Assembly (NCBI GenBank): GCA_014382715.1
Contig: JACNJD010000283.1
Span: forward strand, 11,557-54,773
DNA length: 43,217 bases
Direction of reading: 5' to 3'
Source: Candidatus Desulfacyla euxinica
Lineage (GTDB): Bacteria; Desulfobacterota; DSM-4660; Desulfatiglandales; Desulfatiglandaceae
Made by a program: the position numbers and the translations under genes. Shown one piece after another: positions 41,211-43,217 of the stretch. Numbering within the stretch: position 1 is the stretch's first letter; each line of letters begins with the position of its first letter. The notes under the pieces are model-generated. The model was not told the DNA's origin. It searched no databases and saw only the letters and a list, made by a program, of their open reading frames with translations.

Positions 41211-41560
41211 GTTATCTTCCTCTCAAGTTATTGGATTGTGATTATCTCCCAACCTCCTTACAGGAGATTGCGCATCCTCGACTTTTGCAGCGTTGGTGTT
41301 TACAAAGTGCAGCAGGTCAGTATCTATACAAAATTGAACCAATTTAATCAAGGGAGTTCAGGCCTCATCAGTCATGTCTCGCCATGCTGAGGAGATCCGT
41401 AGTGTACCTGCTTTTATGAAAGGCCAATAAAAAGTTGACTTTCACTTTCGAAAATAGGTAATGTTATAGCTGAATTGGAATGTTTCCAACGAATTTTGAA
41501 AAGCTTTCTTTGCCCGGGATCTGCTTTCTTTCTCTTACTAATCATTTTGGAAATTTTAAT
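41211..41560. other. Intergenic region between DUF2284 and ParA genes
   Basis: About 350 bp between divergent genes. It holds the weak minus-strand promoter at 41323-41351 and a CCTCC-GGAG imperfect hairpin near 41255-41270. A TTGACT at about 41433 faces the ParA gene without a convincing -10. I see no RNA gene, repeat array or convincing small frame. Confidence 0.5.
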
Positions 41561-42334
41561 ATGGGAGTGGTTATTTCTATCGTAAGTCAGAAGGGTGGAG
41601 TGGGGAAGACTACCACAGCCGTCAATCTTTCAGCGGCTTTAGGCGCGGCTGAAAAGGAAGTCCTGCTTGTTGATCTGGATCCGCAGGGCAATGCCACTAC
41701 AGGTTTGGGTATTGACAAGACAAAACTCAAGAAAAGCATATATCATGGAATTGTTGGAGATGCTGACCCGGAAGAAATCATCATAGAGAGCAGCATTAAA
41801 TATCTCAAACTACTTCCGGCACGCATGGAACTCTTCCGAGTTGAGCTTGAATTGATGTCAAGGCCTGACAAGGAAAAAATACTGTTGAACCTTCTCACTC
41901 ACCTCAAGGGGACTTATGAATATATTATTGTGGACGCACCCCCGTCATTGAGCCTCCTGACATTTAATGCTATCACTGCGGCCGATTTTTTATTGATTCC
42001 ACTGCAATGCGAATTTTACGCTTTAGGGGCTGTATCCCAAATGATACAAGTCGTACAGGTACTTAAAAGAAGGCTGAATCCATCTTTGAAGATAGCCGGC
42101 ATATTGCTGACAATGTTTAACCCAAGAGAAAACAGTTGCGTGCAAATTGCTGAATCTGCGCGTGAGCAGTTTAACGACATGCTGTTCAAAACAATAATCC
42201 CGGAAAACAGTGACTTGAGAAATGCTCCTGCTCATGGGGCGCCGGTTTTGGTCCAAGATATAGGGTCTCCCGGCTCCAGGTGTTATTTTAGTTTGGCAGA
42301 GGAGATATTGAATCTGAGAACAACAGCCTCCTAA
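41561..42334 (+). CDS. ParA-family ATPase
   Basis: A 257-residue deviant-Walker ATPase of the ParA/Soj type. Walker A is QKGGVGKTTTAVNLS with K11 and K16, A' is VLLVDLDPQGNATTGLG, and Walker B is YIIVDAPPSLSLLTFNAI. The start ATG 41561 begins at the conserved MGVVISIVSQKGG; an in-frame ATG at 41480 would add 27 unconserved residues. ParA proteins position DNA or protein complexes. No ParB or parS-like site is visible, but an acidic hypothetical protein follows 122 bp later and may be a partner. A chromosomal rather than plasmid role is inferred from the neighbouring tRNA. Confidence 0.92.
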   Translation: MGVVISIVSQKGGVGKTTTAVNLSAALGAAEKEVLLVDLDPQGNATTGLGIDKTKLKKSIYHGIVGDADPEEIIIESSIKYLKLLPARMELFRVELELMSRPDKEKILLNLLTHLKGTYEYIIVDAPPSLSLLTFNAITAADFLLIPLQCEFYALGAVSQMIQVVQVLKRRLNPSLKIAGILLTMFNPRENSCVQIAESAREQFNDMLFKTIIPENSDLRNAPAHGAPVLVQDIGSPGSRCYFSLAEEILNLRTTAS

Positions 42335-42455
42335 TCTTAAAGGGCGTGAGATGTTATTTATGACTGTATTATTGCTATGTTCGTGTGAAACCCAAAAAGA
42401 TTCACTTGAATGCTATATTTAAGATTGCGAGCGTTTTGCGAAAGGAGATGTTGGC

Positions 42456-42926
42456 ATGAAAATAGCAAATCCTGAGATAATAAGAAAAAGCGAACAGGAG
42501 TTTATTAAGGCCATAGTCTCAAACCTTGACTGGGATGTCATCAGGGAGATTTTCAGGAAGGAGCATAACCTGGAGCTTGGGGAAGCCGTCAAATACAAAG
42601 ATGCGAAAATTAATGTCTATGACAACCGTATCGCATTTTCACTGGATTTTGATGTTAAGGTAAGACTTTCTATTCAGCTGGACAGAGAGGGGAACTATAT
42701 CTCAGTTGAACATCCTGAAATTGTTGATAAATCTCCCAAGAGAGAAGATGAATACCTAAGGGGAGAGGATTTGTCGGAAGTTGATTTTGGAAACCCTGTG
42801 GATCTTGACAGCGAGAAACAGAAGACATTCGCAGGAGAGGTAGAAGAGCCGGTTGAAAAAGGAGAATTAATTCCAGATAGATACGAAGAGGCTTTGAAAG
42901 AGATAGGTTCTTTAGATACCCATTAA
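42456..42926 (+). CDS. Acidic hypothetical protein next to ParA
   Basis: A 156-residue protein of unrecognised family. The first 90 residues look like a compact alpha-beta domain (FIKAIVSNLDWDVIREIFRKEHNLELG, then AFSLDFDVKVRLSIQLDREGNYISVEH), and the C-terminal 65 residues are highly acidic and probably disordered (EDEYLRGEDLSEVDFGNPVDLDSE). The start has AAAGGAG at good spacing. It follows the ParA gene on the same strand and may be its cargo or regulator. No ParB helix-turn-helix is visible. Confidence 0.75.
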   Translation: MKIANPEIIRKSEQEFIKAIVSNLDWDVIREIFRKEHNLELGEAVKYKDAKINVYDNRIAFSLDFDVKVRLSIQLDREGNYISVEHPEIVDKSPKREDEYLRGEDLSEVDFGNPVDLDSEKQKTFAGEVEEPVEKGELIPDRYEEALKEIGSLDTH

Positions 42927-43120
42927 TTCTCTCAGCTTCGTCTCTACCTGACGTGGAGATGCGAGACGCGGGGTGACCGGTTTTTACTTGGAGAAAAAGA
43001 TCGCTTCATCCCCTGCCGTCAACATGTGTTGACGTACTCAATATATTCTGTCCCGTCCATGAAGGGTTCCCGCAGAGAGATGGCGGGGCGGGAAAATGAA
43101 TGTTTAACCATACAAAATGA

Positions 43121-43160
43121 AAGGGGTTAGTCCCGCTTTTGGCAGCGGGACTAACCCCTT
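43121..43160 (-). terminator. Perfect 17-bp inverted repeat, probable terminator of the tRNA gene
   Basis: Arms AAGGGGTTAGTCCCGCT and AGCGGGACTAACCCCTT enclose a 6-base loop. It lies 8 bp past the tRNA 3' end. Read on the minus strand the stem is followed by TTTCATTTTG, a modest U-rich tail. Confidence 0.7.
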
Positions 43161-43168
43161 GATTTTAC

Positions 43169-43217
43169 TGGTCGGGACGGTGAGATTTGAACTCACGGCC
43201 CCCTGAACCCCATTCAG
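43169..43217 (-). tRNA. tRNA-Pro(GGG), 3' part
   Basis: Read on the minus strand the segment gives an anticodon loop ATGGGGT (anticodon GGG), stem TCAGG, a 5-base variable loop, T arm GTGAG-TTCAAAT-CTCAC, acceptor 3' strand CGTCCCG, discriminator A and encoded CCA. Anticodon GGG with G37 and A73 fits proline. The acceptor 5' strand, D arm and part of the anticodon stem lie past the window edge. Confidence 0.9.

Overview
The window looks like part of an anaerobic bacterial chromosome, most likely Desulfobacterota (the former Deltaproteobacteria). This is an inference. It rests on the dense PAS/receiver/HD-GYP signalling genes, a cytoplasmic-looking molybdopterin enzyme with an iron-sulfur partner, a DUF2284 cysteine protein, an ABC importer of the branched-chain amino acid type, and intergenic heptamer arrays. 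No 16S rRNA or other decisive marker is present.

Region 1 (3-7891, + strand) is a signalling array: two HD-GYP receiver proteins, a receiver-PAS-histidine kinase broken by an in-frame TGA, a single-domain receiver, a free-standing KaiB-like protein, and a receiver-PAS-PAS-HisKA-pseudoreceiver-GGDEF protein. It combines predicted c-di-GMP synthesis and breakdown with phosphorelay and a KaiB fold, and no KaiC is in the window.

Region 2 (7892-25346) is mostly housekeeping: a secreted hypothetical protein, RecN, a P1/DmpA-type peptidase, DnaJ with a tail-to-tail CbpM-like modulator, TrmO, a small methyltransferase, a PpiD-like foldase, a DUF1285-like protein, an SLC12-type permease split by a one-base frameshift, a lipoprotein, a GT2 glycosyltransferase, a class A penicillin-binding protein and a sigma-54 activator. 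Two 148-bp MITE-like elements lie here in opposite orientations.

Region 3 (25463-40344, - strand) holds a CinA/MoaB-like protein and then a collinear set of 14 genes read from high to low coordinates: GntR regulator, nitrilase-family hydrolase, cupin, DUF2848 protein, CrtI-like FAD oxidoreductase, CoxG-like protein, molybdopterin oxidoreductase, 2x[4Fe-4S] protein, livK, livH, livM, livG, livF, and a second CrtI-like oxidoreductase. It reads as a self-contained uptake and catabolism locus for an unidentified, possibly nitrogen-containing organic acid or amide. I know no described pathway with this gene set, and it is the best candidate here for an undescribed system.

Region 4 (40345-43217) has a heptamer palindrome upstream of gntR, a tiny MORN-like open frame, a DUF2284 protein, a ParA-family ATPase with an acidic hypothetical partner, a perfect 17-bp inverted repeat and the 3' part of tRNA-Pro(GGG).

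Period-7 short repeats punctuate the gene borders and in three places supply the ends of proteins.
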